A stretch of 64,000 bases of DNA from Flavobacteria bacterium BBFL7 (GTDB taxonomy: Bacteria > Bacteroidota > Bacteroidia > Flavobacteriales > Flavobacteriaceae). The translations under genes were made by a program, and so were the position numbers. Location: NCBI GenBank assembly GCA_000153385.1, contig CH672374.1, positions 1,024,884-1,088,883 of the forward strand, written 5' to 3'. The notes beneath the pieces are model-generated. The model searched no databases. It was not told where the DNA came from and saw only the letters and a program-made list of their open reading frames with translations. This document shows, piece by piece, positions 53,821-64,000 of the stretch (positions are counted from its first letter, which is position 1; each line of letters opens with the position of its first letter).

Positions 53821-54219
53821 TTAATATACGTAACAAAGAACCTCACCACCTACATTCTCTGTACGCGCTTGCTTATCCGTCATTACACCTTTACTAGTTG
53901 AAACAATGGCAACACCTAATCCATTAAGAATTCTTGGTAATTCACCTGCACCAGCATATTTACGTAAACCTGGCTTACTCAACCTTTGAATATCCTTGAT
54001 AACCGATTCCTTTGTTTCTCTATCATATTTCAAAGCTATTTTAATGTTGTCTTGAGCAGATTGCTCTTCAAACTTATAACTTAGAATATAACCTTGATCA
54101 AATAAAATCTTAGTAATTTCTTTTTTTAACTTAGAAGCAGGCACATCAACAACACGATGATTAGCACGTACTGCATTTCTAATTCTAGTTAAATAATCTG
54201 CGATTGGATCTGTATTCAT
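53821..54219 (-). CDS. rpsH: 30S ribosomal protein S8
   Basis: 132 residues: Asp-Pro-Ile-Ala-Asp-Tyr-Leu-Thr-Arg-Ile-Arg-Asn at the start and Ser-Thr-Ser-Lys-Gly-Val-Met-Thr near 107. Central small-subunit protein and repressor of the spc operon in E. coli; no leader structure is visible here. Confidence 0.98.
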   Translation of the reverse strand: MNTDPIADYLTRIRNAVRANHRVVDVPASKLKKEITKILFDQGYILSYKFEEQSAQDNIKIALKYDRETKESVIKDIQRLSKPGLRKYAGAGELPRILNGLGVAIVSTSKGVMTDKQARTENVGGEVLCYVY

Positions 54220-54238
54220 AATGCTATATTTAAGCTAA

Positions 54239-54508
54239 TTACCAACTAGCCTTTTTAACTCCTGGGATTAAACCTTGATTTGCCATCTCTCTAAAAAGAA
54301 CACGGGAAATACCGAACTGTCTCATATAACCTTTAGGTCTACCAGTAAGCTTACATCTATTGTGTTGTCTTACTGGAGATGCATTTTTAGGCAACTTCTG
54401 AAGAGCTTCGTAATCTCCAGCTTCTTTCAAAGCTTTACGCTTGTCAGCGTACTTTGCAATTAATGCCTCACGTTTGCGCTCACGCGCTTTCATTGATTCT
54501 TTTGCCAT
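54239..54508 (-). CDS. rpsN: 30S ribosomal protein S14
   Basis: 89 residues, the longer zinc-free form: only one Cys (in Asn-Arg-Cys-Lys-Leu-Thr-Gly-Arg-Pro) and the conserved Ala-Ser-Trp end. Confidence 0.98.
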   Translation of the reverse strand: MAKESMKARERKREALIAKYADKRKALKEAGDYEALQKLPKNASPVRQHNRCKLTGRPKGYMRQFGISRVLFREMANQGLIPGVKKASW

Positions 54509-54512
54509 TGTC

Positions 54513-55064
54513 TTAATCCTTTTTGAAAGGTAAACCTAACTCCCCAAGAAGAGACTTAGCCTCTTTATCTGTTTGAGCACTAGTAACGAATGTGATATCC
54601 ATACCAGAAATTTTATTAACCTTATCTATATTTATTTCTGGAAAAATAATTTGTTCAGTAATACCCAGATTATAATTCCCTCTACCGTCAAAACCACTCG
54701 CCTTAATACCTTGAAAATCTCTTACACGAGGCAAAGCAACTGTAACTAACCGATCTAAAAATTCGTACATTCTTTCACCTCTTAACGTAACCTTTACACC
54801 AATTGGCATCCCCTTACGTAATTTGAAAGAAGCAACATCCTTCTTAGATAATGTAGCAACTGCTTTTTGACCAGTAATTGTTGTTAACTCATCAAGAGCA
54901 TAATCAATCAATTTTTTGTCAGCTACAGCAGCACCTACACCACGGCTTAACACTATTTTTTGCAACTTAGGAATCTCCATTACATTATTGTAACCGAATT
55001 CCTCTTTTAAAGAAGCAGCAACGCGCTCCTTATATTCTGTCTTGAGTCTAGGAATATATGCCAT
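54513..55064 (-). CDS. rplE: 50S ribosomal protein L5
   Basis: 183 residues. Pro-Lys-Leu-Gln-Lys-Ile-Val-Leu near 32 and Val-Thr-Leu-Arg-Gly near 92 are typical. Binds 5S rRNA and P-site tRNA. Confidence 0.98.
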   Translation of the reverse strand: MAYIPRLKTEYKERVAASLKEEFGYNNVMEIPKLQKIVLSRGVGAAVADKKLIDYALDELTTITGQKAVATLSKKDVASFKLRKGMPIGVKVTLRGERMYEFLDRLVTVALPRVRDFQGIKASGFDGRGNYNLGITEQIIFPEINIDKVNKISGMDITFVTSAQTDKEAKSLLGELGLPFKKD

Positions 55065-55066
55065 GA

Positions 55067-55378
55067 CTAAATTAAATCGTTTGTTGTTTTAGCAAATCGA
55101 ACCTTCTTATCACCTTCCATACGATATCCAACACGTGTTGACTTACCATTATTGTCAATCAATGACAAATTAGAAATCTGCATAGGAGCTTCAATTTCTT
55201 TAATCCCACCTTGTGGATTGGTTGCACTTGGCTTCTCATGTTTAGAAACCATATTTACACCTTCCACGATGGCTTTATTTTTGTCTTTAAAAATACGAGT
55301 AATAACACCTTCTGAACCTTTATGTTCTCCAGCAAGTACACGTACTTTATCTCCTGTTTTAATTTTTACCTTTACCAT
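55067..55378 (-). CDS. rplX: 50S ribosomal protein L24
   Basis: 103 residues with a KOW motif at the start ([15 protein letters not shown]). Assembly-initiating protein at the exit tunnel. 2 bases before rplE. Confidence 0.98.
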   Translation of the reverse strand: MVKVKIKTGDKVRVLAGEHKGSEGVITRIFKDKNKAIVEGVNMVSKHEKPSATNPQGGIKEIEAPMQISNLSLIDNNGKSTRVGYRMEGDKKVRFAKTTNDLI

Positions 55379-55387
55379 GATTGTAAA

Positions 55388-55756
55388 TTATAATACTTCT
55401 GGAGCCAATGAAACAATTTTCATAAATTGCTTATCACGCAATTCTCTCGCAACCGGCCCGAATACACGAGTTCCTCTCATCTCTGAATTAGGATTCAATA
55501 ATACACATGCATTATCGTCAAATCGTATATAAGATCCATCTGGTCGACGCACCTCTTTTTTAGTTCTAACTACTACTGCGGTAGAAACAGCACCTTTTTT
55601 GATATTACCATTAGGAGTAGCCTCTTTTACAGAAACAACAATTTTATCTCCTACTGATGCATACCTTCTTTTAGTACCACCTAATACTCTAATACAAAGC
55701 ACTTCTTTAGCACCAGTATTATCAGCTACCTTAAGTCTTGATTCTTGTTGTAACAT
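55388..55756 (-). CDS. rplN: 50S ribosomal protein L14
   Basis: 122 residues: Met-Leu-Gln-Gln-Glu-Ser-Arg-Leu-x-Val-Ala-Asp-Asn-Thr-Gly-Ala is the L14 opening. Its ATG overlaps the rpsQ stop by one base. Confidence 0.98.
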   Translation of the reverse strand: MLQQESRLKVADNTGAKEVLCIRVLGGTKRRYASVGDKIVVSVKEATPNGNIKKGAVSTAVVVRTKKEVRRPDGSYIRFDDNACVLLNPNSEMRGTRVFGPVARELRDKQFMKIVSLAPEVL

Positions 55757-56013
55757 TACTTAGCTCTTTCTATAATTTCTACTAATCTCCAATTCTTAGA
55801 CTTACTAAGAGGTCGAGTCTCCATAATACGCACTGTATCACCTTCATTACACTCATTCTTTTCATCATGAGCTACATACTTCTTAGTCTTCAAAACGAAC
55901 TTTCCATACATTGGGTGCTTCTGCTTCTTAACTTCAGCAACAACGATGCTTTTATCCATCTTATTACTTCTCACAACACCAATACGTTCTTTTCTTAAAT
56001 TTCTAGTTTCCAT
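55756..56013 (-). CDS. rpsQ: 30S ribosomal protein S17
   Basis: 85 residues of OB fold, with Gly-Val-Val-x-Ser-x-Lys-Met-Asp-Lys-Ser near 12-22 and Ile-Met-Glu-Thr-Arg-Pro-Leu-Ser-Lys near 63-71. Confidence 0.98.
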   Translation of the reverse strand: METRNLRKERIGVVRSNKMDKSIVVAEVKKQKHPMYGKFVLKTKKYVAHDEKNECNEGDTVRIMETRPLSKSKNWRLVEIIERAK

Positions 56014-56022
56014 AATGTTCGT

Positions 56023-56205
56023 CTACTGATTATTTATAGCCGTCTTAAGTCGAGCGATAGTTCTTCGTAAATCTTTTATTTGAGAAGGATTGTCTAACGG
56101 AGAGACAATATGCGTTCTTGTTAGATCTGCATAAACCTTCTGCGATTCTGCTAACTTATCACTAAGTTCAGCAGCAGAATAACCTTTTACCTCTGATTGT
56201 TTCAT
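56023..56205 (-). CDS. rpmC: 50S ribosomal protein L29
   Basis: 60 residues, two helices with a terminal Arg-Arg-Thr-Ile-Ala-Arg-Leu-Lys-Thr motif. Sits near the exit tunnel. 6 bases after rplP. Confidence 0.97.
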   Translation of the reverse strand: MKQSEVKGYSAAELSDKLAESQKVYADLTRTHIVSPLDNPSQIKDLRRTIARLKTAINNQ

Positions 56206-56211
56206 AACTAC

Positions 56212-56634
56212 TTATTGTTCTTGAAAATCGCGAGCGACTATAAATTTTGTTTTAACTGGCAACTTCTGAGCTGCTAACCTAAGAGCCTCTTTTGCTGTTT
56301 CAAGTGGAACACCTGAAATTTCAAATAAAATCCTACCTGGCTTAACTACTGCTGCCCAATATTCTACCGCACCTTTACCTTTACCCATACGAACCTCAAG
56401 AGGTTTCTTAGTAATTGGTTTGTCCGGGAAAATTTTAATCCACAACGAACCTTCTCTCTTCATATAACGAGTAGCAGCAATACGAGCCGCTTCAATCTGA
56501 CGAGAATTGATGAATTCTGAATCTAATGATTTGATACCAAAAGTACCATACGCTAGCTGATTACCGCGTCCGGAATTACCCTTCATGCGACCCTTCTGCT
56601 GTTTTCTAAACTTTGTCTTTCTAGGTTGTAACAT
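56212..56634 (-). CDS. rplP: 50S ribosomal protein L16
   Basis: 140 residues: [11 protein letters not shown] at the start and Arg-Met-Gly-Lys-Gly-Lys-Gly near 82-88. Near the peptidyl-transferase centre and A-site tRNA. Confidence 0.98.
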   Translation of the reverse strand: MLQPRKTKFRKQQKGRMKGNSGRGNQLAYGTFGIKSLDSEFINSRQIEAARIAATRYMKREGSLWIKIFPDKPITKKPLEVRMGKGKGAVEYWAAVVKPGRILFEISGVPLETAKEALRLAAQKLPVKTKFIVARDFQEQ

Positions 56635-56643
56635 CTCTAGCTA

Positions 56644-57366
56644 TTATTTTCTACGACGACGATTTCCACCTCTGTTGCCAGAACCGCCATCTGATTTACT
56701 TTGTTTTTTAGATAAGCCTACTAATGGAGATAACTCACGTTTTCCATATACCTCACCTTTCATAATCCATACTTTAACACCCAAACGACCATAAGTAGTA
56801 TGAGCCTCAACTAAAGCATAGTCGATATCGGCACGGAACGTAGACAAAGGAATTCTACCATCTTTGTAGGACTCAGAACGCGCCATCTCAGCACCATTCA
56901 ATCTACCTGAGATCTGGATTTTAATACCTTCAGCATTCATACGCATTGCCGCTGCAATAGCCATCTTTATAGCACGTCGATAAGAAATTCTGTTCTCAAT
57001 CTGGCGAGCCACACTTGCACCTACTAAAAAGGCATCAAGTTCTGGACGCTTAATTTCATGAATATTAATCTGAACATCCTTACCTGTAATCTTCTTAAGC
57101 TCTTCTTTTAGACGATCCACTTCTTGTCCACCTTTCCCAATAATTATACCAGGTCTAGCAGTAGTTATCGTTACCGTCACAAGTTTCAATGTACGCTCAA
57201 TAATAACTCTAGACACACTAGCTTTTGAAAGACGAGCATGAATATACTTACGTATCTTATCATCTTCGGCAAGCTTATCACCATAATCATTACCACCGTA
57301 CCAGTTAGATTCCCATCCTCTGATGATACCTAAACGATTTCCTATCGGATTAGTTTTTTGTCCCAT
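56644..57366 (-). CDS. rpsC: 30S ribosomal protein S3
   Basis: 240 residues. KH domain with Gly-Ile-Ile-Ile-Gly-Lys-Gly-Gly near 74-81 and C-terminal domain, ending in a Gly/Arg/Lys-rich tail. At the mRNA entry of the small subunit. Confidence 0.98.
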   Translation of the reverse strand: MGQKTNPIGNRLGIIRGWESNWYGGNDYGDKLAEDDKIRKYIHARLSKASVSRVIIERTLKLVTVTITTARPGIIIGKGGQEVDRLKEELKKITGKDVQINIHEIKRPELDAFLVGASVARQIENRISYRRAIKMAIAAAMRMNAEGIKIQISGRLNGAEMARSESYKDGRIPLSTFRADIDYALVEAHTTYGRLGVKVWIMKGEVYGKRELSPLVGLSKKQSKSDGGSGNRGGNRRRRK

Positions 57367-57374
57367 ATCCTTTT

Positions 57375-57785
57375 TTAGTTAACCTCTGTGTTATTAGTTT
57401 GACCTAACACAACAGTTACGTGGTTCGATCTTTTTCTTATTCTATGCGCTCTACCTTGTGGCGCTGGACGCAACCTTTTCAACATAGAACCACTATCAAC
57501 TCTAATCTCCTTGATAAAAAGACCTGCTTCAGCAACATCTTCATCTTCATTTTTAGCCTGCCAATTTGCAATAGCAGACAAAACTAATTTGTCAAGTCTA
57601 CGAGCAGCTTCTTTTGAAGAGAACTTTAAAATATTTAAAGAATCCTCAACTTTCTTACCACGAATAATATCTGCAACCAATCTCATCTTTCGAGGACTAG
57701 TAGGGCAATTATTAAGCTTAGCAAAAGCAACGCTCTTCTTTTCTTCCTTAAGCCTTTCAGCCATTTGTTTTTTACGAACTCCCAT
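57375..57785 (-). CDS. rplV: 50S ribosomal protein L22
   Basis: 136 residues. The core begins near residue 20 and includes [10 protein letters not shown] and the tunnel loop with Arg-Ala-His-Arg-Ile-Arg-Lys-Arg. The N-terminal 15-20 residues are a charged extension compared with E. coli; a start at Met8 is possible. Confidence 0.97.
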   Translation of the reverse strand: MGVRKKQMAERLKEEKKSVAFAKLNNCPTSPRKMRLVADIIRGKKVEDSLNILKFSSKEAARRLDKLVLSAIANWQAKNEDEDVAEAGLFIKEIRVDSGSMLKRLRPAPQGRAHRIRKRSNHVTVVLGQTNNTEVN

Positions 57786-57793
57786 AGCTTAGA

Positions 57794-58072
57794 TTACTTT
57801 TTACCTTTATTCTTAGCCCCAGCATGACCTCTAAAAGATCGTGTAGGAGAGAATTCACCTAATTTATGACCAACCATATTTTCCGTTACATAAACAGGAA
57901 TAAATTGCTTCCCATTATGAACACCAATTGTTTGACCAACAAAATCTGGAGTTATCATTGATGCACGAGACCATGTTTTAATAACAGTCTTTTTTCCGGA
58001 CTCAACATTTTGAGCCACCTTAGCTTCCAACTTATGGAATACATAAGGTCCTTTTTTTAATGAACGAGCCAT
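57794..58072 (-). CDS. rpsS: 30S ribosomal protein S19
   Basis: 92 residues: [10 protein letters not shown] start and Lys-Leu-Gly-Glu-Phe-Ser-Pro-Thr-Arg near 70-78. Confidence 0.98.
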   Translation of the reverse strand: MARSLKKGPYVFHKLEAKVAQNVESGKKTVIKTWSRASMITPDFVGQTIGVHNGKQFIPVYVTENMVGHKLGEFSPTRSFRGHAGAKNKGKK

Positions 58073-58074
58073 AA

Positions 58075-58899
58075 TTATTTCTTTCTACGTTCTAAAATAT
58101 ATTGAGTACTAGCTTTATTCTTATCACGAGTACGGTAACCCTTAGCAGGTATACCATTACGTGAACGTGGATGACCTCCTGAAGACTTACCTTCACCACC
58201 ACCCATCGGGTGATCGACTGGATTCATCACTACTGGACGAGTCCTAGGTCTTCTACCTAACCATCTAGATCTACCAGCTTTACCACTAACAACTAATTGA
58301 TGATCGCTATTTGATACAGCGCCTATAGTTGCTAAACATTCCTGAAGAACTAACCTAGTTTCACCAGAAGGCATTTTAACAGTCGCATACTTACCATCTC
58401 TTGCCATCAACTGAGCAAAAGAACCAGCACTACGAGCTATAACAGCCCCTTGACCCGGATGCAATTCAATACAACTGATTATACTACCTAAAGGTATACT
58501 AGATAACTTCATAGCATTACCAACTTCTGGAGCAACGGAATCACCAGAAACTATATTCTGACCTACCTGCAAACCATTTTGAGCGATAACATAACGCTTC
58601 TCGCCATCCTGATAATTCACTAAAGCAATAAAAGCAGTCCTATTAGGGTCATACTCAATAGATGCGATAGTAGCAGGAACACCTTGCTTATCTCTTTTAA
58701 AGTCTATAATACGGTAGCGTCTCTTATGACCACCACCTTTATAACGCATAGTCATACGACCACTAGCGTTACGTCCACCTGAGCGTTTTTTCGGAGCAAG
58801 TAAACTCTTTTCCGGCTTATCAGTCGTAATGGCATCATAGCCATTTACAACTCTAAATCGCTGCCCAGGAGTAACAGGTTTTAATTTTCTAACTGACAT
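58075..58899 (-). CDS. rplB: 50S ribosomal protein L2
   Basis: 274 residues with the C-terminal Val-Met-Asn-Pro-Val-Asp-His-Pro-x-Gly-Gly-Gly-Glu-Gly motif near 224-237, whose His is important near the peptidyl-transferase centre. Confidence 0.98.
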   Translation of the reverse strand: MSVRKLKPVTPGQRFRVVNGYDAITTDKPEKSLLAPKKRSGGRNASGRMTMRYKGGGHKRRYRIIDFKRDKQGVPATIASIEYDPNRTAFIALVNYQDGEKRYVIAQNGLQVGQNIVSGDSVAPEVGNAMKLSSIPLGSIISCIELHPGQGAVIARSAGSFAQLMARDGKYATVKMPSGETRLVLQECLATIGAVSNSDHQLVVSGKAGRSRWLGRRPRTRPVVMNPVDHPMGGGEGKSSGGHPRSRNGIPAKGYRTRDKNKASTQYILERRKK

Positions 58900-58915
58900 C
58901 TTTTGTCTGTATTAT

Positions 58916-59206
58916 TTATAGATTACTATAAAGGTCGATGGTATCTCCATCTTGCAGCTGTACAAAAGCTTTCTTACTAGCTTTAGTTTTACCAATCTGC
59001 ATCCCTGATTTTGTAAATTTAGTTTTACGTTCTACACGCACATTCATAGTTCTTACCTTAGTAACAGTAACACCATAAGTTGCCTCAACCGCATTTTTTA
59101 TTTGAATCTTATTAGCTGTAGGCATAACCTCAAACCCATAACGATTCAACAGCTCACTATCACTAGTAGCTTTCTCTGTAATGATTGGTTTTATTAAGAT
59201 ATTCAT
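58916..59206 (-). CDS. rplW: 50S ribosomal protein L23
   Basis: 96 residues: Ile-Ile-Thr-Glu-Lys-Ala near the start and Val-Thr-Lys-Val-Arg-Thr-Met-Asn near 48-55. Docking site for trigger factor and SRP at the tunnel exit. Confidence 0.98.
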   Translation of the reverse strand: MNILIKPIITEKATSDSELLNRYGFEVMPTANKIQIKNAVEATYGVTVTKVRTMNVRVERKTKFTKSGMQIGKTKASKKAFVQLQDGDTIDLYSNL

Positions 59207-59209
59207 AAC

Positions 59210-59839
59210 CTATTTGCTTAAAGTTTCCTCGATTCCTTCTAATGAGCCCTCTAACACTACAACACTATTAGCATGTAAAATCTTGTAAGTGCTTAATTCT
59301 GAGTTAGTTACAACTTCAGAACCCTTGAAATTTCGAGAAGACAAATATACATTATTATTTGAACCACCCAACACAAAAAGAGATTTTTTATTATCCAATC
59401 CTAAAGACTTTAAAACTTCAATGAAATTCTTAGTCTTGGGAGCATCAAAATTAAAATCTTCAACGATGTGTAAATTACCTTCAGCCATCTTTTGACTTAG
59501 AACAGATTTACGAGCTAAACGTTTTTGACCTTTATTCAATTTGAAAGAATAATCTCTTGGCACGGGTCCAAACATACGTCCACCACCTCTGAATACACCA
59601 GATTTGATTGAACCAGCCCTTGCTGTACCAGTTCCTTTTTGCTTCTTAATCTTACGGGTACTACCAGTAATTTCAGCACGTTGTTTAGCCTTATGAGTAC
59701 CTTGACGTTGATTTGCTAGATATTGTTTAACATCTAAATAAATCGCATGATCATTAGGCTCAATTGCGAAAATGCTATCAGATAATTCAACCTGACGACC
59801 AGTTTCTTTTCCTTTAATGTCTATAACTGATACCTTCAT
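59210..59839 (-). CDS. rplD: 50S ribosomal protein L4
   Basis: 209 residues. The extended loop contains [10 protein letters not shown] near 69-78 and Gly-Gly-Gly-Arg-Met-Phe-Gly-Pro. In E. coli L4 regulates the S10 operon; no leader is visible here ahead of rpsJ. Confidence 0.98.
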   Translation of the reverse strand: MKVSVIDIKGKETGRQVELSDSIFAIEPNDHAIYLDVKQYLANQRQGTHKAKQRAEITGSTRKIKKQKGTGTARAGSIKSGVFRGGGRMFGPVPRDYSFKLNKGQKRLARKSVLSQKMAEGNLHIVEDFNFDAPKTKNFIEVLKSLGLDNKKSLFVLGGSNNNVYLSSRNFKGSEVVTNSELSTYKILHANSVVVLEGSLEGIEETLSK

Positions 59840-60456
59840 TACTTCTGTAAGATTACATAAGAATTCTTATGACCAGGAACACAACCTTTAACTACTAAAA
59901 GGTTTTTTTCCGGCACTACTTTAAGCACTCTTAAATTTTCAACTTTAACTTTTTCATTACCCATCTGTCCAGCCATGCGCATTCCTTTAAATACACGAGC
60001 AGGATATGAAGCCGCACCAATAGATCCAGGTGCACGTAAACGATTATGCTGACCGTGAGTCGCTTGACCTACTCCAGCAAATCCATGACGCTTCACAACA
60101 CCTTGGAAACCTTTACCTTTAGACGTTCCTGAAACATCTATAAACTCACCTTCAGTGAATATATCTACAGAGATTGCATCTCCTAATTTGTAAACCTCAT
60201 CAAAACCTTGAAATTCTACAACTTTTTTCTTGACACCAGTTCCAGCTTTCTTAAAGTGACCTTGAGCCGCTTTAGATGCATTTTTGTCTGATTTGTCATC
60301 GAAACCAAGCTGAAGGGCACTATACCCATCTACTTCTTCAGTTCTGACTTGGGTAACAACGCAAGGACCTGCCTCTATGATAGTACATGGCATATTTTTA
60401 CCATTTTCATCATAAATACTAGTCATTCCGATTTTTCTTCCTATTAACCCAGACAT
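59839..60456 (-). CDS. rplC: 50S ribosomal protein L3
   Basis: 205 residues. Gly-Arg-Lys-Ile-Gly-Met-Thr at the start and Gly-Gln-Ala-Thr-His-Gly-Gln-His near 131-138 (methylated Gln region in other species). It is separated from rpsJ by 74 bases that carry a 28-bp palindrome. Confidence 0.98.
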   Translation of the reverse strand: MSGLIGRKIGMTSIYDENGKNMPCTIIEAGPCVVTQVRTEEVDGYSALQLGFDDKSDKNASKAAQGHFKKAGTGVKKKVVEFQGFDEVYKLGDAISVDIFTEGEFIDVSGTSKGKGFQGVVKRHGFAGVGQATHGQHNRLRAPGSIGAASYPARVFKGMRMAGQMGNEKVKVENLRVLKVVPEKNLLVVKGCVPGHKNSYVILQK

Positions 60457-60488
60457 AATTATTATTTATTATATTAATATTACTTATA

Positions 60489-60516
60489 AGGTTACGCTTT
60501 CGCGAAAGCGTAACCT
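60489..60516. repeat. GCTTTCGCGAAAGC palindrome, copy 9, extended to 28 bp (rpsJ-rplC gap)
   Basis: A 28-bp perfect palindrome centred between 60502 and 60503; the arms extend the 14-bp core by GGTTAC/GTAACC and one further A-T pair. It lies in the only sizeable gap inside the S10 section and would be transcribed, folding into a hairpin of about 12 bp. No T-run follows, so it is not a normal terminator. Confidence 0.95.
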
Positions 60517-60530
60517 CTTAAATTTTGTTA

Positions 60531-60836
60531 TTACACTTTGATCTCTACCTCAACACCACTAGGCAATTCCAATTTCATTAAAGCATCAATAGTTTTACTT
60601 GAAGAACTATAAATATCTAATAATCTCTTATAAGAGCTTAATTGAAATTGTTCACGTGATTTTTTATTTACGTGAGGAGATCTTAATACTGTAAAGATTT
60701 TCTTGTGTGTTGGCAAAGGAATTGGACCTGTTACAACCGCACCCGTACTCTTTACTGTTTTAACGATTTTTTCAGCAGATTTATCTACCAGCATGTAATC
60801 GTAAGACTTTAACTTGATTCTGATTTTTTGACTCAT
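60531..60836 (-). CDS. rpsJ: 30S ribosomal protein S10
   Basis: 101 residues from the ATG at 60836 ([13 protein letters not shown]), 10 bases after fusA; the open frame further upstream lies inside fusA and is spurious. Gly-Pro-Ile-Pro-Leu-Pro-Thr is the S10 signature. Besides the small-subunit head, S10 joins NusB in antitermination. Confidence 0.97.
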   Translation of the reverse strand: MSQKIRIKLKSYDYMLVDKSAEKIVKTVKSTGAVVTGPIPLPTHKKIFTVLRSPHVNKKSREQFQLSSYKRLLDIYSSSSKTIDALMKLELPSGVEVEIKV

Positions 60837-60846
60837 CTTTTGAAAA

Positions 60847-62988
60847 TTAATTAGTTGCACCTTTAGCTGCTGCAATAACCTCTTCGCTAATATTCGAAGG
60901 AGTTTCAGCATAGTGTGAAAATTCCATTGTTGATGTCGCACGACCTGATGAAAGCGTACGTAACGTAGTTACATAACCAAACATTTCAGACAACGGCACC
61001 TCAGCTTTAACAACTTTTGCACCTGCACGGTCTCCCATGTCATTTACTTGACCACGGCGACGATTTAAGTCACCAACAATATCACCCATGTTTTCTTCAG
61101 GAGTAATAACTTCAAGCTTCATGATCGGTTCAAGAATAACCGCACCAGCAGACTTGGCAGATGCCTTATAACCCATCCTAGCAGCTAATTCAAATGAAAG
61201 CGCATCGGAATCAACTGGGTGGAAAGAACCATCAGTCAATGTTACTCGCATACTATCCATTTCAAAACCTGCAAGAGGACCAGCTTTCATAGCTTCACGG
61301 AAACCTTTTTCAATAGCTGGAATAAATTCCTTAGGAACGTTACCACCCTTAATCTTATTGATAAACTGCAACCCTTCCTCTATCTTACCTTCATCATTTG
61401 CTTCAGCAGGCTCTATCGTAAATACGATATCACCAAACTTACCACGACCACCAGATTGCTTTTTATAAGTCTCTCTATGATCAGCAGCTCTAGTAATTGC
61501 TTCTTTATACTCAACTTGTGGCGCACCTTGATTAAGTTCAACCTTAAACTCACGACGCATACGATCTACAATAATATCTAGGTGTAATTCACCCATACCA
61601 GATATAATAGTTTGACCTGAAGCCTCGTCAGTTCTTACTTGGAAAGTTGGATCTTCCTCTGCTAGTTTAGCAAGAGCCATACCCATTTTATCAACGTCAG
61701 CCTTAGTCTTAGGTTCTACCGCAATACCAATTACTGGATCCGGGAAGTCCATAGACTCTAATACAATTGGATGTTTTTCATCCGACATTGTATCACCTGT
61801 TTTAATATCTTTAAAACCTACAGCTGCACCAATATCTCCAGCCTCAATATGATCAATAGCATTTTGCTTATTTGAATGCATTTGATAAATACGAGAGATA
61901 CGCTCTTTTTTACCTGAACGATTGTTCAATATATAAGAACCTGCATCTAATCGTCCTGAATACGCACGGAAAAATGCTAAACGACCTACAAATGGGTCAG
62001 TTGCAATCTTAAATGCAAGAGCAGCAAATGGCTCCTTTACATCTGGCTTACGCAACTCTTCTTTTTCAGTATCAGGATTAATACCTTTAATACCTTCTTT
62101 ATCTGTAGGTGCTGGCAAGTAACGACATACTGCATCCAATAAAAACTGAACACCTTTATTCTTAAATGCAGAACCACAAATCATAGGAATAATAGACATA
62201 TCCATTACAGCAGCACGAAGTGCAGCATGCACTTCCTCTTCAGTAATTGAATCTTCGTCTTCCATAAACTTTTCTAAAAGATTCTCATCATATGCAGCTA
62301 CTTCTTCAATAAGTAACGCACGATATTTACGAGCCTCTTCCTTCATATCCTCAGGGATTTCAATCACATCAAATGTTGAACCTTGAGTATTATCATGCCA
62401 TACAATAGCACGGTTTTTAACTAAGTCGACAATTCCTTTAAAATCAGCTTCATCACCAATATTAAGTACAATAGGAACTGCATTAGATTTTAACATATCT
62501 TTCACCTGCTGGCATACGGCAAGGAAATTAGAACCTTGACGATCCATCTTGTTAACAAAACCAATACGCGGCACTTTGTAATTATCTGCTAATCTCCAGT
62601 TAGTTTCTGACTGAGGCTCAACACCATCAACAGCACTAAATAAGAACACCAAACCATCAAGCACACGTAACGATCTATTCACCTCTACAGTAAAATCAAC
62701 GTGACCAGGAGTATCAATAATATTAAAGTGATAATCCTTAGTTTCTGGAAGCGGCTTTGCATTTTCTAAAGGAAACTTCCAAGTACAAGTAGTAGCAGCA
62801 GATGTGATAGTAATACCACGCTCTTGCTCTTGCTCCATCCAGTCCATAGTCGCAGCTCCATCATGAACCTCACCAATTTTGTGAGAAACTCCAGTATAAT
62901 AAAGAATACGCTCTGTTGTAGTAGTTTTTCCTGCATCAATATGCGCAGCAATACCAATATTTCTTGTGTATTTTAAATCTCTAGCCAT
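60847..62988 (-). CDS. fusA: Elongation factor G
   Basis: 713 residues. GTPase motifs G1 Ala-His-Ile-Asp-Ala-Gly-Lys-Thr (15-22), G3 Asp-Thr-Pro-Gly-His near 92, G4 Asn-Lys-Met-Asp near 147; domains II-V follow in full length. Catalyses translocation. Only copy in this window. Confidence 0.98.
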   Translation of the reverse strand: MARDLKYTRNIGIAAHIDAGKTTTTERILYYTGVSHKIGEVHDGAATMDWMEQEQERGITITSAATTCTWKFPLENAKPLPETKDYHFNIIDTPGHVDFTVEVNRSLRVLDGLVFLFSAVDGVEPQSETNWRLADNYKVPRIGFVNKMDRQGSNFLAVCQQVKDMLKSNAVPIVLNIGDEADFKGIVDLVKNRAIVWHDNTQGSTFDVIEIPEDMKEEARKYRALLIEEVAAYDENLLEKFMEDEDSITEEEVHAALRAAVMDMSIIPMICGSAFKNKGVQFLLDAVCRYLPAPTDKEGIKGINPDTEKEELRKPDVKEPFAALAFKIATDPFVGRLAFFRAYSGRLDAGSYILNNRSGKKERISRIYQMHSNKQNAIDHIEAGDIGAAVGFKDIKTGDTMSDEKHPIVLESMDFPDPVIGIAVEPKTKADVDKMGMALAKLAEEDPTFQVRTDEASGQTIISGMGELHLDIIVDRMRREFKVELNQGAPQVEYKEAITRAADHRETYKKQSGGRGKFGDIVFTIEPAEANDEGKIEEGLQFINKIKGGNVPKEFIPAIEKGFREAMKAGPLAGFEMDSMRVTLTDGSFHPVDSDALSFELAARMGYKASAKSAGAVILEPIMKLEVITPEENMGDIVGDLNRRRGQVNDMGDRAGAKVVKAEVPLSEMFGYVTTLRTLSSGRATSTMEFSHYAETPSNISEEVIAAAKGATN

Positions 62989-62994
62989 TATTTC

Positions 62995-63471
62995 TTAGAA
63001 TCTAAAGTGAGAGAATGCCTTGTTAGCCTCGGCCATCTTATGAGTATCTGTCTTTTTCTTAACAGCAGCACCTTCTTCCTTAGAAGCAGCTAGGATTTCA
63101 GAAGCCAATTTTTGAGAAAAACTTTTCTCATTACGCTTACGTGAATAACCTATCAACCACTTCATTGCAGTAGATATCTTTCTGTCTGGACGAATTTGCA
63201 TTGGAATTTGAAAAGTAGCTCCACCTACACGGCGACTACGTACTTCTACGTGTGGCATTACATTAGATAATGCGTCTTTCCATAATTCAAGTGCCGTTTT
63301 TTCGTCATCTTGTTTTTTCTCTTCTACAATGTCAATCGCATCATAAAAAAGCTTAAAAGCTGTAGACTTCTTTCCGTGTAACATCATCATGTTCACAAAA
63401 CGTGTCACCAGCTGGTCGTTAAAACGTGGATCCGGAAGGATAGGACGTTTCTTGGCCTGTCTTTTTCTCAT
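62995..63471 (-). CDS. rpsG: 30S ribosomal protein S7
   Basis: 158 residues from the ATG at 63471 (Met-Arg-Lys-Arg-Gln-Ala-Lys-Lys-Arg). An in-frame ATG seven codons upstream adds residues not typical of S7, so it was not chosen. Head protein of the small subunit, 6 bases before fusA. Confidence 0.94.
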   Translation of the reverse strand: MRKRQAKKRPILPDPRFNDQLVTRFVNMMMLHGKKSTAFKLFYDAIDIVEEKKQDDEKTALELWKDALSNVMPHVEVRSRRVGGATFQIPMQIRPDRKISTAMKWLIGYSRKRNEKSFSQKLASEILAASKEEGAAVKKKTDTHKMAEANKAFSHFRF

Positions 63472-63536
63472 TTCTTCTCTTTGAGTTGTCAATTAAAGTC
63501 TTCGAACTGAGTATAGTCCATCAACTTAAAAAAAAT

Positions 63537-63911
63537 TTACTTCTTAGGGCGTTTTGCACCATACTTAGATCTACGTTGTGTACGGCCTGCAACACCTGCT
63601 GTGTCAAGCGCACCGCGCACTATGTGATATCTAACTCCTGGCAAATCTTTTACCCTTCCACCTCTAACCAATACTATCGAGTGCTCTTGTAGATTGTGTC
63701 CTTCTCCTGGGATGTAAGCATTCACTTCCTTACCATTAGTAAGTCTAACCCTTGCAACCTTTCTCATTGCTGAGTTTGGCTTCTTAGGTGTAGTTGTGTA
63801 AACACGAGTACATACTCCACGACGTTGAGGACAAGAATCTAAAGCAGCCGATTTACTCTTCTTGGTTATTTTGGCTCTTCCTTTACGTACTAATTGTGAA
63901 ATCGTTGGCAT
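63537..63911 (-). CDS. rpsL: 30S ribosomal protein S12
   Basis: 124 residues with Thr-Thr-Pro-Lys-Lys-Pro-Asn-Ser-Ala (streptomycin-site Lys near 43) and Leu-Pro-Gly-Val-Arg-Tyr near 89-94. Decoding-centre protein, first gene of the supercluster. Confidence 0.98.
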   Translation of the reverse strand: MPTISQLVRKGRAKITKKSKSAALDSCPQRRGVCTRVYTTTPKKPNSAMRKVARVRLTNGKEVNAYIPGEGHNLQEHSIVLVRGGRVKDLPGVRYHIVRGALDTAGVAGRTQRRSKYGAKRPKK

Positions 63912-63953
63912 ATTGTTTTACGCTAATAAATTAATCCCCTATTTTAGGGTCGG

Positions 63954-63984
63954 CAAAGGTATAAATAAAATTGAGTTATTCAAA
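63954..63984 (-). promoter_or_regulatory. Promoter of the str-S10-spc-alpha supercluster
   Basis: On the minus strand, TTTG (63984-63981), a 19-base spacer and TACCTTTG (63961-63954) match the Bacteroidetes -33/-7 consensus completely. The leader to rpsL would be about 35-40 nt. A small CCCTA/TAGGG hairpin (63936-63949) lies in it. Confidence 0.8.
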
Positions 63985-64000
63985 CCTCAGTTTCAAGTTT

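Noticed and set aside
60837..60941. Longer start for rpsJ
   Set aside because: The extra residues are read from the end of fusA; standard S10 begins at 60836.

Overview
The window is a 64 kb piece of a low-GC chromosome from a member of the Flavobacteriaceae (Bacteroidetes). The grounds are type A and type B T9SS sorting domains, the S4/alpha-type ribosomal layout followed by carA-eno, promoters of the TTTG / TAnnTTTG type, no obvious Shine-Dalgarno dependence, a Bacteroidetes-style arginine operon with an ArgF' transcarbamylase, and family markers such as HYC_CC_PP and Lacal_2735 proteins. A Nonlabens/Dokdonia-like genus is a guess only.

Layout. 0-0.8 kb: the end of an unknown gene, a shared terminator and a DUF2383 stress-type pair. 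0.9-8.9 kb: a compact minus-strand arginine operon (GNAT-argG-argC-argD-argF'-argB-argE'-argH) with overlapping stop and start codons. 9.4-11.1 kb: an EamA transporter and a PAP2 phosphatase. 11.2-15.5 kb: a plus-strand run of small envelope proteins with metal-binding Cys/His motifs (HYC_CC_PP, outer-membrane protein, double HMA domain, NHL lipoprotein, acetolactate-decarboxylase-fold lipoprotein, HMA-MauE membrane protein). This is the most likely little-described system here. 15.5-37.5 kb: housekeeping and accessory genes (hppD, OmpH/Skp, a gliding/T9SS type B protein, a DEAD-box helicase, rlmF, a PLP decarboxylase, argS, a GH53 galactanase, an ABC transporter whose permease is fused to an M1 peptidase, an SDR, and a pair of guanidine-modifying enzymes). 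37.6-47 kb: gltA, a 1741-residue secreted metalloprotease, eno and carA. 47-64 kb: an uninterrupted str-S10-spc-alpha supercluster (rpsL to rplQ) on the minus strand, with its promoter at the right edge.

Arginine is a recurring theme. The biosynthetic operon, carA (carbamoyl phosphate), argS (use in translation) and the DDAH-like/CtlX pair (turnover of arginine or citrulline) all lie in this window.

The strongest unexplained signal is a perfect palindrome, GCTTTCGCGAAAGC, present nine times in 64 kb. It lies inside genes in all three reading frames (argB, argC, an SDR, two signal peptides, a domain linker) and between genes, where one copy is extended to a 28-bp perfect palindrome between rpsJ and rplC. 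A second pattern is a TAtcTTtG box ending exactly 4-5 nt before the chosen ATG of five genes, suggesting leaderless mRNAs. A REP-like inverted pair near 25.7 kb is a third. No rRNA, tRNA, CRISPR, prophage or insertion sequence was seen.
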